From: Oscillospiraceae bacterium
GTDB lineage: Bacteria; Bacillota; Clostridia; Oscillospirales; Acutalibacteraceae
Direction: 5' to 3'
NCBI GenBank assembly: GCA_015066295.1
Contig: SVOR01000011.1
Location: 1 to 50,494 of the forward strand
DNA: 50,494 bases
Made by a program: the position numbers and the translations under genes. The notes below the pieces were generated by a model. It was not told where the DNA came from. It was given only the letters and a program-made list of their open reading frames with translations, and did not search any database. Below are positions 43,045-50,494 of this stretch, piece by piece. Every line of letters begins with the position of its first letter. The stretch's first letter is position 1.

Positions 43045-43084
43045 AAAAATAAAAACCGTACCTTGTGGTACGGTTTTTATTTTT
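43045..43084. terminator. Bidirectional terminator of tRNA-Ser and of the structured element
   Basis: Perfect 18-bp stem AAAAATAAAAACCGTACC/GGTACGGTTTTTATTTTT with TTGT loop; abuts the encoded CCA end of the tRNA. Confidence 0.9.
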
Positions 43085-43176
43085 GGCGGAGATGGAGAGA
43101 TTCGAACTCTCGAACTGCGATTAACAGTTACACGATTTCCAATCGTGCGCCCTCGACCGGACTAGGCGACATCTCC
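43084..43176 (-). tRNA. tRNA-Ser (anticodon GGA)
   Basis: Acceptor stem GGAGATG/CATCTCC, anticodon loop TTGGAAA with anticodon GGA, long type II variable arm, T loop TTCGAAT, discriminator G and an encoded CCA. Reads UCC/UCU codons. Confidence 0.93.
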
Positions 43177-43194
43177 ATATTTGGTCACCAAACT

Positions 43195-43223
43195 ATTATA
43201 TAGAATGGTGACGAAAAAATCAA
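43195..43223 (-). promoter_or_regulatory. Promoter of tRNA-Ser
   Basis: TTGATT (43223-43218), 17-base spacer, TATAAT (43200-43195) on the minus strand, about 20 bases before the tRNA. Confidence 0.8.
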
Positions 43224-43230
43224 GTGTTTT

Positions 43231-44727
43231 TTAGCAATTGACCGAATTTACAAAGCGGAGGAATGCTTCTTTACCTTCAGCATCACGCTTATATACGCCT
43301 GCATGCTCTAAAACCTTAGAGAAAACGAGACCGATTTCGTCCTTAATTATCTTTTCTACGTTATCCTTAGTTATACTGTCGTATTTTGCTTTAAAGCCGT
43401 CAACCCAGTCGGCATGCTTTGCGAGGGTTTCATCTTTCCGCAAATCTGCGCCGCTTAAAATTGCGGTTTCGAGCTGTGCCATTTCATTTTTAAGACGGGC
43501 AGGCAGAACGGCGAGGCCCATAACCTCAATAAGACCGATGTTTTCTTTTTTGATGTTATGAAGCTCCTTATGGGGATGATAAACACCCATAGGATGCTCG
43601 GGCGTTGTTATGTTGTTGCGAAGCACCAAATCGAGCTCAAACTTATCGCCGTTTTTGCGTGCGATGGGGGTGATGGTATTGTGCGGCTCGCCATCGGTTT
43701 CGGCAAAGATAAAGGCAGCTTCATCGGTGTAGGCGCGCCACTTGGCCAAAATCTTGCGGGCAAGCTCGATAATTCTATCGGTGTTTTCACTTCTAAGTCT
43801 AATAACCGACATAGGCCATTTAACGATGCCAGCCTCAACGTCATCAAAGCCTGTAAAGTTAACCTCGGTTTCGATGGGTGCTTTTGCCATGGTAAAGGTG
43901 TGGTGACCGCCTTGGAAGTGGTCGTGACTAAGAATTGAACCGCCAACTATCGGCAGGTCGGCATTTGAGCCAACAAAATAGTGGGGGAAAAGCTTTACGA
44001 AGTCAAAAAGCTTAACGAACGTATCGTTGTTTATCTGCATCGGTGTGTGAAGTGAATTAAACACGATGCAATGCTCGTTATAATAAACGTAAGGGGAGTA
44101 TTGGAAGCACCAATCGGAATTGTTTATGGTAACGGGAATTATGCGGTGGTTTTGACGCGCAGGGCTGTTAACTCTGCCTGCATAACCCTCGTTTTCCTTA
44201 CAAAGCAGACACTTTGGATAGCCTGCCTGCGGTGCTGCCTTGGCGGCGGCAATAGCCTTGGGGTCCTTTTCGGGCTTTGAAAGATTTACGGTGATTTCAA
44301 GCTCGCCGTACTCAGTATCGGCAAGCCACTTTAAATCTTTTTTGATTCTATAGCGGCGGATATAGTCGGAGTCGCGACTGATATTATAAAAATAATCGGT
44401 TGCGGCCTCGGGCGACTTTTCATAAAGCGCATAAAACTTTTCGGTAACCTCACTCGGACGGGGCATCATAAGTCCCATAATGCGAGTATCAAACAGGTCG
44501 CGGTAGACGATACTATCCTCAATTATGCCCTTTTCAACGGCATAATCTAAAATTTCTTTTAGTGTTGCCTCAAGGTCAACGTCCACGTAGTTTTCGCCGT
44601 CGTCAACAAACTCATCAAGGCGTAGTGCGTCGATAAGTAGGTTAGTAACATAGGTCACGTCCTGCTCCTTAAAAAAGTCCTTTTCAAGTCCATAACAAAC
44701 AAGTTTTTTAATGCTTTTGTAAATCAC
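43231..44727 (-). CDS. galT: UDP-glucose:hexose-1-phosphate uridylyltransferase (Firmicutes type)
   Basis: 498 residues, the long Firmicutes GalT class of the Leloir pathway. The family blocks are CLLCKENEGYAGRVNSPARQ, YNEHCIVFNSLHTPMQ and the HIT-like SILSHDHFQGGHH. The start is a GTG at 44727 with AAGGGGAT upstream. Its consensus promoter's -35 box overlaps the stop codon of the upstream RpiR regulator gene. No galK or galE is in the window. Confidence 0.93.
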   Translation of the reverse strand: MIYKSIKKLVCYGLEKDFFKEQDVTYVTNLLIDALRLDEFVDDGENYVDVDLEATLKEILDYAVEKGIIEDSIVYRDLFDTRIMGLMMPRPSEVTEKFYALYEKSPEAATDYFYNISRDSDYIRRYRIKKDLKWLADTEYGELEITVNLSKPEKDPKAIAAAKAAPQAGYPKCLLCKENEGYAGRVNSPARQNHRIIPVTINNSDWCFQYSPYVYYNEHCIVFNSLHTPMQINNDTFVKLFDFVKLFPHYFVGSNADLPIVGGSILSHDHFQGGHHTFTMAKAPIETEVNFTGFDDVEAGIVKWPMSVIRLRSENTDRIIELARKILAKWRAYTDEAAFIFAETDGEPHNTITPIARKNGDKFELDLVLRNNITTPEHPMGVYHPHKELHNIKKENIGLIEVMGLAVLPARLKNEMAQLETAILSGADLRKDETLAKHADWVDGFKAKYDSITKDNVEKIIKDEIGLVFSKVLEHAGVYKRDAEGKEAFLRFVNSVNC

Positions 44728-44760
44728 TGTTAAATCCCCTTAAAATAAGTTACGTATAAA

Positions 44761-44789
44761 ATTATACAATTTATAATACTGTGTGTCAA
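44761..44789 (-). promoter_or_regulatory. Promoter of galT
   Basis: TTGACA (44789-44784), 17-base spacer, TATAAT (44766-44761) on the minus strand. Confidence 0.9.
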
Positions 44790-45631
44790 TTACTATATTT
44801 CTTATTTTGCAGTGCAATTTCGGTATCATATATCGCCTGCATTGCCGTTTTATCGGTATTAACCACGATGTAGGTATAAATTGCATCAAATATCGCAAGC
44901 TGAGCGATACGTGAGCTAAGTGCCAATATGGAATGGCGTGTTTCCTCCGCCTTGGTAAAGAGCACTATATCGGACGCTTTCACAATGGGTGAGTCACTGT
45001 GGTTGGTAACGCAAATGGTTGTGGCATTGCATGATTTAGCAATACGCAGAGCCTCCACGGTGTCAACCGAGGCACCCGAATGCGAAATGCCGATGGCAAC
45101 ACAGTCACTATTGAGGTGTGAGGCGATTATGGCCTGCATATGATTATCACAGCAAGCCTGTGCATTAAGGCCAAGGCGCAGGAATTTATGCGCCGCATCG
45201 GTGGCAATAGCCGCCGAGTTGCCAAGGCCGAACAACACAATTCGTTTTGCCTTCATTATTTTGTTAGCGGCAAAGGAAAGGGCGGTAGCATCAAGCACGT
45301 CGGCAGTGTTTTGAAGGGTGATTTGCACGTCGTTGGCACGTTTTAAAAAGATTTCGTAGCAGTTGTCGGTTTTGTTTATCTCGGCACTAATGCTCGAAGC
45401 CGAGCCAAGCTCGGTAGCAATACCGATTTTAAGTGCCTGAAAGCCATCGAAGCCGAGCCGACGAGAAAAACGTACAACCGTCGCATTACCGCAGTCGCAG
45501 TGGTCGGCAAGCTCGTTTATCGTCATATTGGTTATGTTGGATGGGTTTTCGAGTATATATGAGGCGAGCTTTTTTTCACCCGGACCCATTTCTGATTTTA
45601 AAAATCGTATTTTATGAATTACCGATTCCAT
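44786..45631 (-). CDS. RpiR/MurR-family regulator with SIS domain
   Basis: 281 residues from MESVIHKIRFLKSEM (start set by GAGGTG five bases upstream). The N-terminal HTH has TINELADHCDCGNATVVRFSRRLGF. The C-terminal SIS domain has VLFGLGNSAAIATDAAHKF and AIGISHSGASVDTVEAL for a sugar-phosphate effector. Same strand as galT directly downstream, so it may regulate sugar use there. Confidence 0.9.
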   Translation of the reverse strand: MESVIHKIRFLKSEMGPGEKKLASYILENPSNITNMTINELADHCDCGNATVVRFSRRLGFDGFQALKIGIATELGSASSISAEINKTDNCYEIFLKRANDVQITLQNTADVLDATALSFAANKIMKAKRIVLFGLGNSAAIATDAAHKFLRLGLNAQACCDNHMQAIIASHLNSDCVAIGISHSGASVDTVEALRIAKSCNATTICVTNHSDSPIVKASDIVLFTKAEETRHSILALSSRIAQLAIFDAIYTYIVVNTDKTAMQAIYDTEIALQNKKYSN

Positions 45632-45730
45632 ATGACACCTCAAAGGAAATATTTTTCATTATTTTAACATTTTTTGCTTGTTTAGTCAATGCTAACGGAA
45701 TATTTTTTCGCGTAAAAACGATAAAAAATT

Positions 45731-45757
45731 CACCCATATATCGTTGATATACGGGTG
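45731..45757 (-). terminator. Terminator after ktrA
   Basis: Stem CACCCATATATC/GATATACGGGTG with one wobble, then T-rich sequence on the minus strand. Confidence 0.8.
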
Positions 45758-45770
45758 AGCTTATAAAATT

Positions 45771-46421
45771 TTATTTAAGTTTTTGAAGCTTTTGGGTTTC
45801 GGCAATAACTATTAGTCGCATACCCTTTTTAAAGGGCTCGTGTGGGTCAAAGGCGGTGCTTATGTTTTCGCCCTCACAGATTGCCACGACGTTGATGGAA
45901 TATTTTTTTCTGAGCTGCAAATCTACAAGGTTTTTGCCAACCCATTCGTCACGCACCTCGAACTCAACCATAGAAATTTTGTCGGACAACTCAATCATTT
46001 CAGAGAAGCCTGCCGTAAGAAGTGTGCGTGCAAGACGCTTGCCTGACTCTTTTTCGGGGAAAATCACCCTGTCGGCGCCAACATTATAAAGAATTTTGCT
46101 GTGCAGCTCGCTGCCGCATTTGGCGATAACGGTTTTAACTCCCGCTTCTTTACATAGCGAGGTGGCAAGCACGCTTGCCTCTAAATTATTTGCCATGGCA
46201 ACTATTGCGACGTCAATGTTAGAAATGCCTAATTTTTCTATTACCTCGGCATCTGTAACGTCGGCGCATTTGCAAAGTGGGATATTTAAAGAGGCATTGT
46301 TTACGTTGTTTTGGTCGATATCAACCGCCAACACCTCGGCTCCGTTATTCACAAGCTCCTCGGCTACGGCTGTGCCGTATCTGCCAAGTCCAAGTACGGC
46401 ATAGGTTTTGTTAATGCTCAT
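45771..46421 (-). CDS. ktrA: Potassium uptake regulatory subunit (RCK, KtrA/TrkA type)
   Basis: 216 residues. The RCK-N NAD/ATP-binding fold has YAVLGLGRYGTAVAEEL, with VLAVDIDQNNV as the acidic end of strand 2. The RCK-C (TrkA-C) domain with EVRDEWVGKNLVDLQL follows. It gates the KtrB channel in response to nucleotides. It lies 15 bases after ktrB in the same operon. Confidence 0.92.
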   Translation of the reverse strand: MSINKTYAVLGLGRYGTAVAEELVNNGAEVLAVDIDQNNVNNASLNIPLCKCADVTDAEVIEKLGISNIDVAIVAMANNLEASVLATSLCKEAGVKTVIAKCGSELHSKILYNVGADRVIFPEKESGKRLARTLLTAGFSEMIELSDKISMVEFEVRDEWVGKNLVDLQLRKKYSINVVAICEGENISTAFDPHEPFKKGMRLIVIAETQKLQKLK

Positions 46422-46436
46422 ATTTATACTTCCTTT

Positions 46437-47792
46437 CTATCCGACGCTTATTTCTTCGATGGGGTCTTTTATTAAATCGGGATTTTGCTTTTTAAAATTA
46501 AATGCAATGGCGAGCGATATAGGACCAACTCTGCCAAGATACATGGTAGCGATAATAATTAACTTGCCCATGCCACCCAGCGATGCGGTAAGGTTTCTCG
46601 AAAGTCCTACGGTTGCGGCTGCGCTGACCGTTTCGTACATTATATCAAGTGCACTCGCATCACATACCAGTGAGAGAAGCAGTGTCGATATAAACACAAT
46701 TGAGAAGGATATGAAAACGACCGTTAGCGCCTTGCTTATTGCCGCCTTTGTTATTTGGCGATTAAATATATTTGTGTTTGACTGATTACGTACACAGGCG
46801 ATGGCCGATGCCAATATTACGGCAAAGGTGACGGTTTTAACACCGCCGGCCGTACCAACGGGGGAGCCGCCGATAAACATAAGCAATATGCAGACAATAG
46901 CGGAGGAATCGGTCAGATTTTCTTGCGCTATCGTTGCAAAGCCTGCAGTTCTTGTAGTTACCGATTGGAAAAGGGATATTTGCAGCTTATCAAAAAAGCT
47001 ATATTCTTTAAGGGTTAGCGGATTGTTATATTCAAACAGCATAATAAACGCGGCGCCCGTAAAAATCAAGATAAGGGTGGCGCAAATGGCAATTTTGCTG
47101 TGGAGCGTGAGGTTCGCCCAAAGGCGCCTTTTTTGACGCGGCTGTTTTAGCACGCGCAAGACGTCCCACCAAACAATAAAGCCGATGCCGCCTAAAATTA
47201 TAAGAAGGCAGGTAACAATATTTATAATAGGGTTGGTGGCATAGTTGCAAAGGCTGTTTTCGGCAATTATGTCTAAACCTGCATTACAGAAGGCCGAAAT
47301 GGCGGTGAAAACCGAAATCCATATTCCTTTTAGACCAAACTCCGGCACGAAAACCGTCATATAAAGAAGTGCGCCGATGCCCTCGATAATAAATGTGCCC
47401 TTAATAACCTTTTTAATAAATCGTATTAGTCCCGAAAGGGAGTTTAGGTTGAACGCATCCTGCAAGAGTAGTCGGTCGTTTATGCCCATTTTTTTGTGGA
47501 ACAGCACCATAATGCCCGACATTATTGTAATTATACCGAGTCCACCAATTTGAATAAGCAATAAAATAACGGCCTGACCAAAATAGCTCCACGTCGAGAA
47601 GGTGGGGGCTACCACCAAGCCCGTAACGCAGGTGGAGGTTGTTGCGGTGAAAAGCGCATCAACAAAGGGTGTTGCGTTGCCGTCTGCCGAGCTTATAGGC
47701 AGGCAAAGCAAAACAGCGCCAACAAGTATGGCGCCCAAAAAGCTGAACAATATTATATGCGTGGTTGATACCGAAAGCTTTTTTCTTTGCAT
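46437..47792 (-). CDS. ktrB: Potassium uptake channel subunit (KtrB/TrkH type)
   Basis: 451 residues with the fourfold membrane-pore-membrane architecture. The selectivity loops are TTSTCVTGLVVAPT, FCNAGLDII, TRTAGFATI and AATVGLSRNL, each with the conserved Gly. It imports K+ with KtrA. Promoter TTGCAA (47855-47850), 17 bases, TATAAT (47832-47827) lies just upstream. Confidence 0.93.
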   Translation of the reverse strand: MQRKKLSVSTTHIILFSFLGAILVGAVLLCLPISSADGNATPFVDALFTATTSTCVTGLVVAPTFSTWSYFGQAVILLLIQIGGLGIITIMSGIMVLFHKKMGINDRLLLQDAFNLNSLSGLIRFIKKVIKGTFIIEGIGALLYMTVFVPEFGLKGIWISVFTAISAFCNAGLDIIAENSLCNYATNPIINIVTCLLIILGGIGFIVWWDVLRVLKQPRQKRRLWANLTLHSKIAICATLILIFTGAAFIMLFEYNNPLTLKEYSFFDKLQISLFQSVTTRTAGFATIAQENLTDSSAIVCILLMFIGGSPVGTAGGVKTVTFAVILASAIACVRNQSNTNIFNRQITKAAISKALTVVFISFSIVFISTLLLSLVCDASALDIMYETVSAAATVGLSRNLTASLGGMGKLIIIATMYLGRVGPISLAIAFNFKKQNPDLIKDPIEEISVG

Positions 47793-47826
47793 AACTTCTC
47801 ACATTCTTTTAAGTAATTATATTGTA

Positions 47827-47855
47827 ATTATAACATTAATGTATCAAGTTTGCAA
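47827..47855 (-). promoter_or_regulatory. Promoter of ktrBA
   Basis: TTGCAA, 17-base spacer, TATAAT on the minus strand. No c-di-AMP riboswitch is visible between it and ktrB. Confidence 0.75.
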
Positions 47856-47906
47856 TAAACAGTAGACATTTTGATAAAATATGATAAAATATTTGTGGTG
47901 ATGAAA

Positions 47907-48638
47907 ATGTTTTTTAAGACTCAGGATAGTATGCCCGTGGGCTACGGCTTCGAGCAATACGGACTTACACATTTGTTGTGGCTCGGCTTTTGGGTGCTGG
48001 CGGTGGTTGTTTGCTGCATTTTGTTTAGAAAATTAGACGAAAAAAAGCAAAAAATTACGTTAATAGTGCTTGGCAGCTACATATTCTTTCAGGAAATGCT
48101 TAAAAACGTCGTGGTTGCCTCGGTGGGTGAATTTAGCTTCGGCTATCTGCCGTTCCATCTGTGCGGAATAAATATACTGCTTATAGCCTTCGACGTTATA
48201 AAGCCCACAAAGGTTGTGCGCGCATTTCTTTATTATTTCAGCATACCGGGTGCGGCGTTGGCGCTTTTATTCCCCAACTGGACCGAAACCCCCTTCTTTA
48301 ACTTTTTCCACTTCCATAGCTTTATAATACATATTTTGCTAACCCTTTATCCGTTACTGTTAGTAACCTCGGGCAAAATAAATCCCGATTTAAAGATGGC
48401 GGGCAAGAGTATATTGCTTCTTATCTGCCTTGCAATTCCGATATACTTTTTAAATCTCTGGTGGGGCACCAACTTTATGTTCTTAATGAAGCCTGATGTC
48501 GGCAACCCACTCGAAATGTTTGAGAAGATACTTGGCAATCACCTGTGGGGCTTCCCGATATTATTACCAATAGTTATATTAGTAATGTATGCCCCAATAT
48601 TTATAGTTAATAAGTGTAAACAAAAACGTCTTGGTTAA
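47907..48638 (+). CDS. YwaF-like (TIGR02206) integral membrane protein
   Basis: About 243 residues with seven hydrophobic segments. The family has conserved FGYLPFHLCGINI, FYYFSIPGAALALLFPNW-like and NLWWGTNFMFLMKP blocks, all present. Function unknown. The start at 47907 (MFFKTQDSMPVGYG) lies seven bases after GGTGAT; 47901 is possible. The stop codon lies in the loop of its terminator. Confidence 0.85.
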   Translation: MFFKTQDSMPVGYGFEQYGLTHLLWLGFWVLAVVVCCILFRKLDEKKQKITLIVLGSYIFFQEMLKNVVVASVGEFSFGYLPFHLCGINILLIAFDVIKPTKVVRAFLYYFSIPGAALALLFPNWTETPFFNFFHFHSFIIHILLTLYPLLLVTSGKINPDLKMAGKSILLLICLAIPIYFLNLWWGTNFMFLMKPDVGNPLEMFEKILGNHLWGFPILLPIVILVMYAPIFIVNKCKQKRLG

Positions 48639-48652
48639 ACAAGACGTTTTTT
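48623..48652 (+). terminator. Terminator after YwaF-like gene
   Basis: Stem AAAACGTCTTG/CAAGACGTTTT, then T run. Confidence 0.85.
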
Positions 48653-48675
48653 TACTCGTTATTTTTAAGTATAAA

Positions 48676-49512
48676 TTATGCCTGCTTTTGACGGTAGCTT
48701 TCGGCTTCCCAGGTGCGAATAAATTCTACCATATCGGGTGCCATCGGGCGTTGTCCGCCAAAGGAAGCGGTGTATTTTGCAATTTTTTTGGCATCCTCCC
48801 AAAGTAAGCGCGCATTATCGGTGTCGGGCAACTCGGGACCCACTCCGCAATATACTATATGGTCGGGGGTGAAGGGCTTTTCCAGACAGGGAGGAGCGTC
48901 ATACTCGGCATTGTAATTTTTGTCGACCTCTTCCTTTAAAATATTCATCATATTTTTAAGCAAAACATCTAAGTCAGCAGGTATGTTTGCCGCAAAGAAT
49001 ACGCCGTGGTTTTGCAAAATCACGGTATTTATATTTTCGCTAAGCACCTTTGAAACCTCGATGGCTAAGGTGTAGCCGGGGCGACACTCGTCCACCCAAA
49101 CGGCATCGGGGAAGAGTCTGGTTGCTGCTGATTTACCATCGGCCGAACAGGTTAAGCCGTTAACCAAAGACGGATGCAAATGCAATACGTATTTTTGCGG
49201 GAATAATGCATGTAAAAGTGTCTCTACGCTTGGACGCTTTGTTTCCTCACCGGGTAGCTTTGCCGCCATAATATCGCTTAAAAATGCGGCTTCGCGTTCA
49301 TTATCGGAATCGGGATAGCTGCGTTTGGGTATTTCGAGTAATTTATTCATATCGAGTGCCACAAAATTTTCTTCCTTTATGGTTGCGAGTGCCGAACCCG
49401 AGCCCTTAACGTAAAGCACGCCGTTTTCCTTCATCGATGTATTACCGCCGCCTGCGGCAACCAAAGAAATATCAGATCCGTAACGACGTGAATATTCAAC
49501 TAAATTTTTCAT
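48676..49512 (-). CDS. Class II aldolase/adducin-family protein (rhamnulose/fuculose phosphate aldolase type)
   Basis: 278 residues from MKNLVEYSRRYG, set by GGAGGC. The glycine-rich VAAGGGNTSMK and KGSGSALATI blocks, the zinc motif VLHLHPSLVNG and the third histidine in LQNHGVFFAAN identify the class II aldolase family. The sequence resembles the aldolase half of the bifunctional rhamnulose-phosphate aldolase/dehydrogenase proteins. Substrate unknown; no sugar-isomerase or kinase neighbours here. Confidence 0.83.
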   Translation of the reverse strand: MKNLVEYSRRYGSDISLVAAGGGNTSMKENGVLYVKGSGSALATIKEENFVALDMNKLLEIPKRSYPDSDNEREAAFLSDIMAAKLPGEETKRPSVETLLHALFPQKYVLHLHPSLVNGLTCSADGKSAATRLFPDAVWVDECRPGYTLAIEVSKVLSENINTVILQNHGVFFAANIPADLDVLLKNMMNILKEEVDKNYNAEYDAPPCLEKPFTPDHIVYCGVGPELPDTDNARLLWEDAKKIAKYTASFGGQRPMAPDMVEFIRTWEAESYRQKQA

Positions 49513-49581
49513 AATAAAGCCTCCGTTTAATTGCTTTGCCATTATTATAATCCTTTAATGTGCCGCTGTCAATTAGCAAAA

Positions 49582-49608
49582 AAAGGACTCGGAAAATCCG
49601 AGTCCTTT
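49582..49608 (-). terminator. Terminator of the remnant gene
   Basis: Stem AAAGGACTCGG/CCGAGTCCTTT followed by T run on the minus strand. It sits after the coding remnant at 49625-49750 and before the aldolase gene. Confidence 0.85.
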
Positions 49609-49624
49609 AAAATTCTGGTATCAA

Positions 49625-49750
49625 TTATTTATTAAGTGCTTCGTAAACTGCAACTGCGCAAGCCACGGTCATACCGACCATGGGGTTGTTACCTGCGCCG
49701 ATCAGACCCATCATCTCTACGCACTCTGAATCAGTAAATAAAAGACCTTT
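49625..49750 (-). pseudogene. 3' remnant of an unidentified gene
   Basis: Minus strand, about 41 codons ending VEMMGLIGAGNNPMVGMT, then ACAVAVYEALNK and stop. The composition is clearly protein-like with a glycine-rich turn and an alanine-rich helix. An in-frame stop at 49751-49753 and no start make it a leftover C-terminus that kept its terminator. Family not recognised. The rest of 49513-49981 is AT-rich with nothing else visible. Confidence 0.5.
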
Positions 49751-49918
49751 TTAGAACATAGCCCGAAAGCCTTGTTATGACTTACTTTTTAACACTATTT
49801 GATTGTAAAATTCGTCTTACTAAACACATCGTTTTGAGTTTTCTTAACCACATTATAACGTGTTTTGAGGTGTTTGTAAGCGCTTTTATTTAACAAATTA
49901 AACTTATAAGAAAAAACG

Positions 49919-49948
49919 TTAAACATTTTAAGAATAATGTGTTATAAT
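49919..49948 (+). promoter_or_regulatory. Likely promoter of the 114-aa gene
   Basis: TTAAAC, 18-base spacer, TATAAT (49943-49948); weak -35. Confidence 0.5.
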
Positions 49949-49981
49949 GTAATTATCTTAAATTGTTAGGAGCGTTCAAAT

Positions 49982-50326
49982 ATGGAAATTCAAAGAATCG
50001 AGAAATTAATTAATGAATGGGAAAAGGCCACAGACAAAGTAATTGAATTTAAAAACCCTGGATATGAAAAGGTTCGTGCACTTTTTAAAGAAACGTTTGA
50101 GGTTTTGGATAAGTATGGGAAGGATAAACTTGTACCTAAAGAAATTAGCGGTTTGCTTCTTGAAATGAACAAATTTGGCTGGTGGGTTAGTGATTTGGAA
50201 GAAACGCCCTTACACGATCTGTATCAGGAAATTGTTTCATTAATATTCGATTTGAATAAATGTTTTTTAACTTGCGATTGCGATTTTGAAACCATAAAAG
50301 AGACTATTGAAAGAATTGTTGGATAA
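49982..50326 (+). CDS. Small acidic hypothetical protein, 114 aa
   Basis: Helical, charged and soluble, with no recognised domain (IEKLINEWEKATDKVIEFKN; CDCDFETIKETIERIVG at the end). Ribosome site TTAGGAGC eight bases before the ATG. It is followed 28 bases later by a macrodomain gene on the same strand, so the two are probably cotranscribed. Confidence 0.65.
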   Translation: MEIQRIEKLINEWEKATDKVIEFKNPGYEKVRALFKETFEVLDKYGKDKLVPKEISGLLLEMNKFGWWVSDLEETPLHDLYQEIVSLIFDLNKCFLTCDCDFETIKETIERIVG

Positions 50327-50354
50327 ATAATATTTTAATATAAGAGAGACTATA

Positions 50355-50494
50355 ATGAGTAGTATTGTTTTACTAAATGAATCTTGTGTCGATCAAAACG
50401 TTGATGCCGTTGTCAATGCAGCTAACAAAAACTTAGCACCCGGCGGTGGTGTATGTGGTGAAATATTCAAAAGAGCTAACATTGTGGATTTGAT
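50355..50494 (+). CDS. Macrodomain (ADP-ribose-binding) protein, 5' part
   Basis: The first 46 residues carry the macrodomain signature VDAVVNAANKNLAPGGGVCG followed by EIFKRAN: the NAAN segment and the glycine-rich loop that binds ADP-ribose. It may remove or bind ADP-ribose on macromolecules. The frame is cut by the window edge. Start MSSIVLLNES follows AGAGA. Confidence 0.85.
   Translation, partial: MSSIVLLNESCVDQNVDAVVNAANKNLAPGGGVCGEIFKRANIVDL

Noticed and set aside
42715..43203. Three overlapping open frames on the plus strand
   Set aside because: All three forward frames are open in the same GC-rich stretch, one runs through the tRNA-Ser gene, none has a ribosome site or protein-like composition. 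Openness comes from base composition and hairpins.
47793..47870. c-di-AMP riboswitch before ktrB
   Set aside because: Only about 35 bases lie between promoter and start codon; no room for the aptamer.
1..50494. CRISPR array
   Set aside because: No regularly spaced direct repeats with unique spacers were seen.
49982..50494. DarTG toxin-antitoxin system
   Set aside because: The 114-aa protein has no ADP-ribosyltransferase features and the macrodomain is cut off; not enough to name the system.

Overview
The window looks like a chromosomal stretch of a low-to-moderate GC, strictly anaerobic Firmicute, most probably a gut clostridium of the Oscillospiraceae/Ruminococcaceae type. The signs are sigma-A promoters close to TTGACA-17-TATAAT, strong AGGAGG-type ribosome sites, T-box and preQ1-I leader RNAs, a Firmicutes-type (long) GalT, class III ribonucleotide reductase, a flavodiiron protein with rubredoxin, and a hexuronate pathway using an SDR-type UxuB. 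The species assignment is inference from gene content only.

Layout. 1-1285: mosaic edge with a cut-off McrB-like ATPase piece, a hypothetical gene and a MerR/TipAL gene that has lost its DNA-binding half but keeps a ribosome site for the TipAS domain. 1297-6264: operon aspS-gatC (fused), gatA (shortened) and gatB, behind a T-box whose specifier reads as Asn. 6294-8154: asparaginase, a second free-standing TipAS protein and a DUF3892 protein. 8196-14483: redox block of trxB, nrdD fused to a redoxin, nrdG, rubredoxin and a four-module flavodiiron protein. 14580-23165: divergent (glyco)uronide cluster of GH2 glycosidase and GPH transporter facing AraC regulator, uxaC, uxuA and uxuB. 23212-26731: Rieske-FAD oxidoreductase, CofE-like ligase and a queuosine-precursor transporter under a preQ1-I riboswitch. 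26825-33872: calcium-type P-ATPase, a comEC without its metallo-beta-lactamase domain, holA, rnmV, a WYL regulator and a small protein. 33913-37592: DUF2975/XRE/DUF4153 membrane operon, a small membrane-anchored protein and plsC.

37657-42163 is accessory DNA: an orphan phage tail-fibre/lysin cassette with its own promoter and palindromic operator, a truncated amidase joined to a gene remnant, and a small membrane gene between inverted REP-like hairpins. 42172-43227 holds a lipoprotein, a GC-rich structured non-coding element and tRNA-Ser(GGA). 43231-49512 returns to housekeeping and metabolic genes (galT, RpiR regulator, ktrAB, a YwaF-like protein, class II aldolase). 49625-50494 holds a gene remnant, a small acidic protein and the start of a macrodomain protein.

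The most striking points are the AspRS-GatC fusion beside a GatA that has lost part of its catalytic site, all under an Asn-type T-box; one exact palindrome (TTTATCG-N5-CGATAAA) placed six bases before the -35 box of two unrelated promoters; and the structured element beside tRNA-Ser. No CRISPR array, intact insertion sequence or origin of replication was seen.
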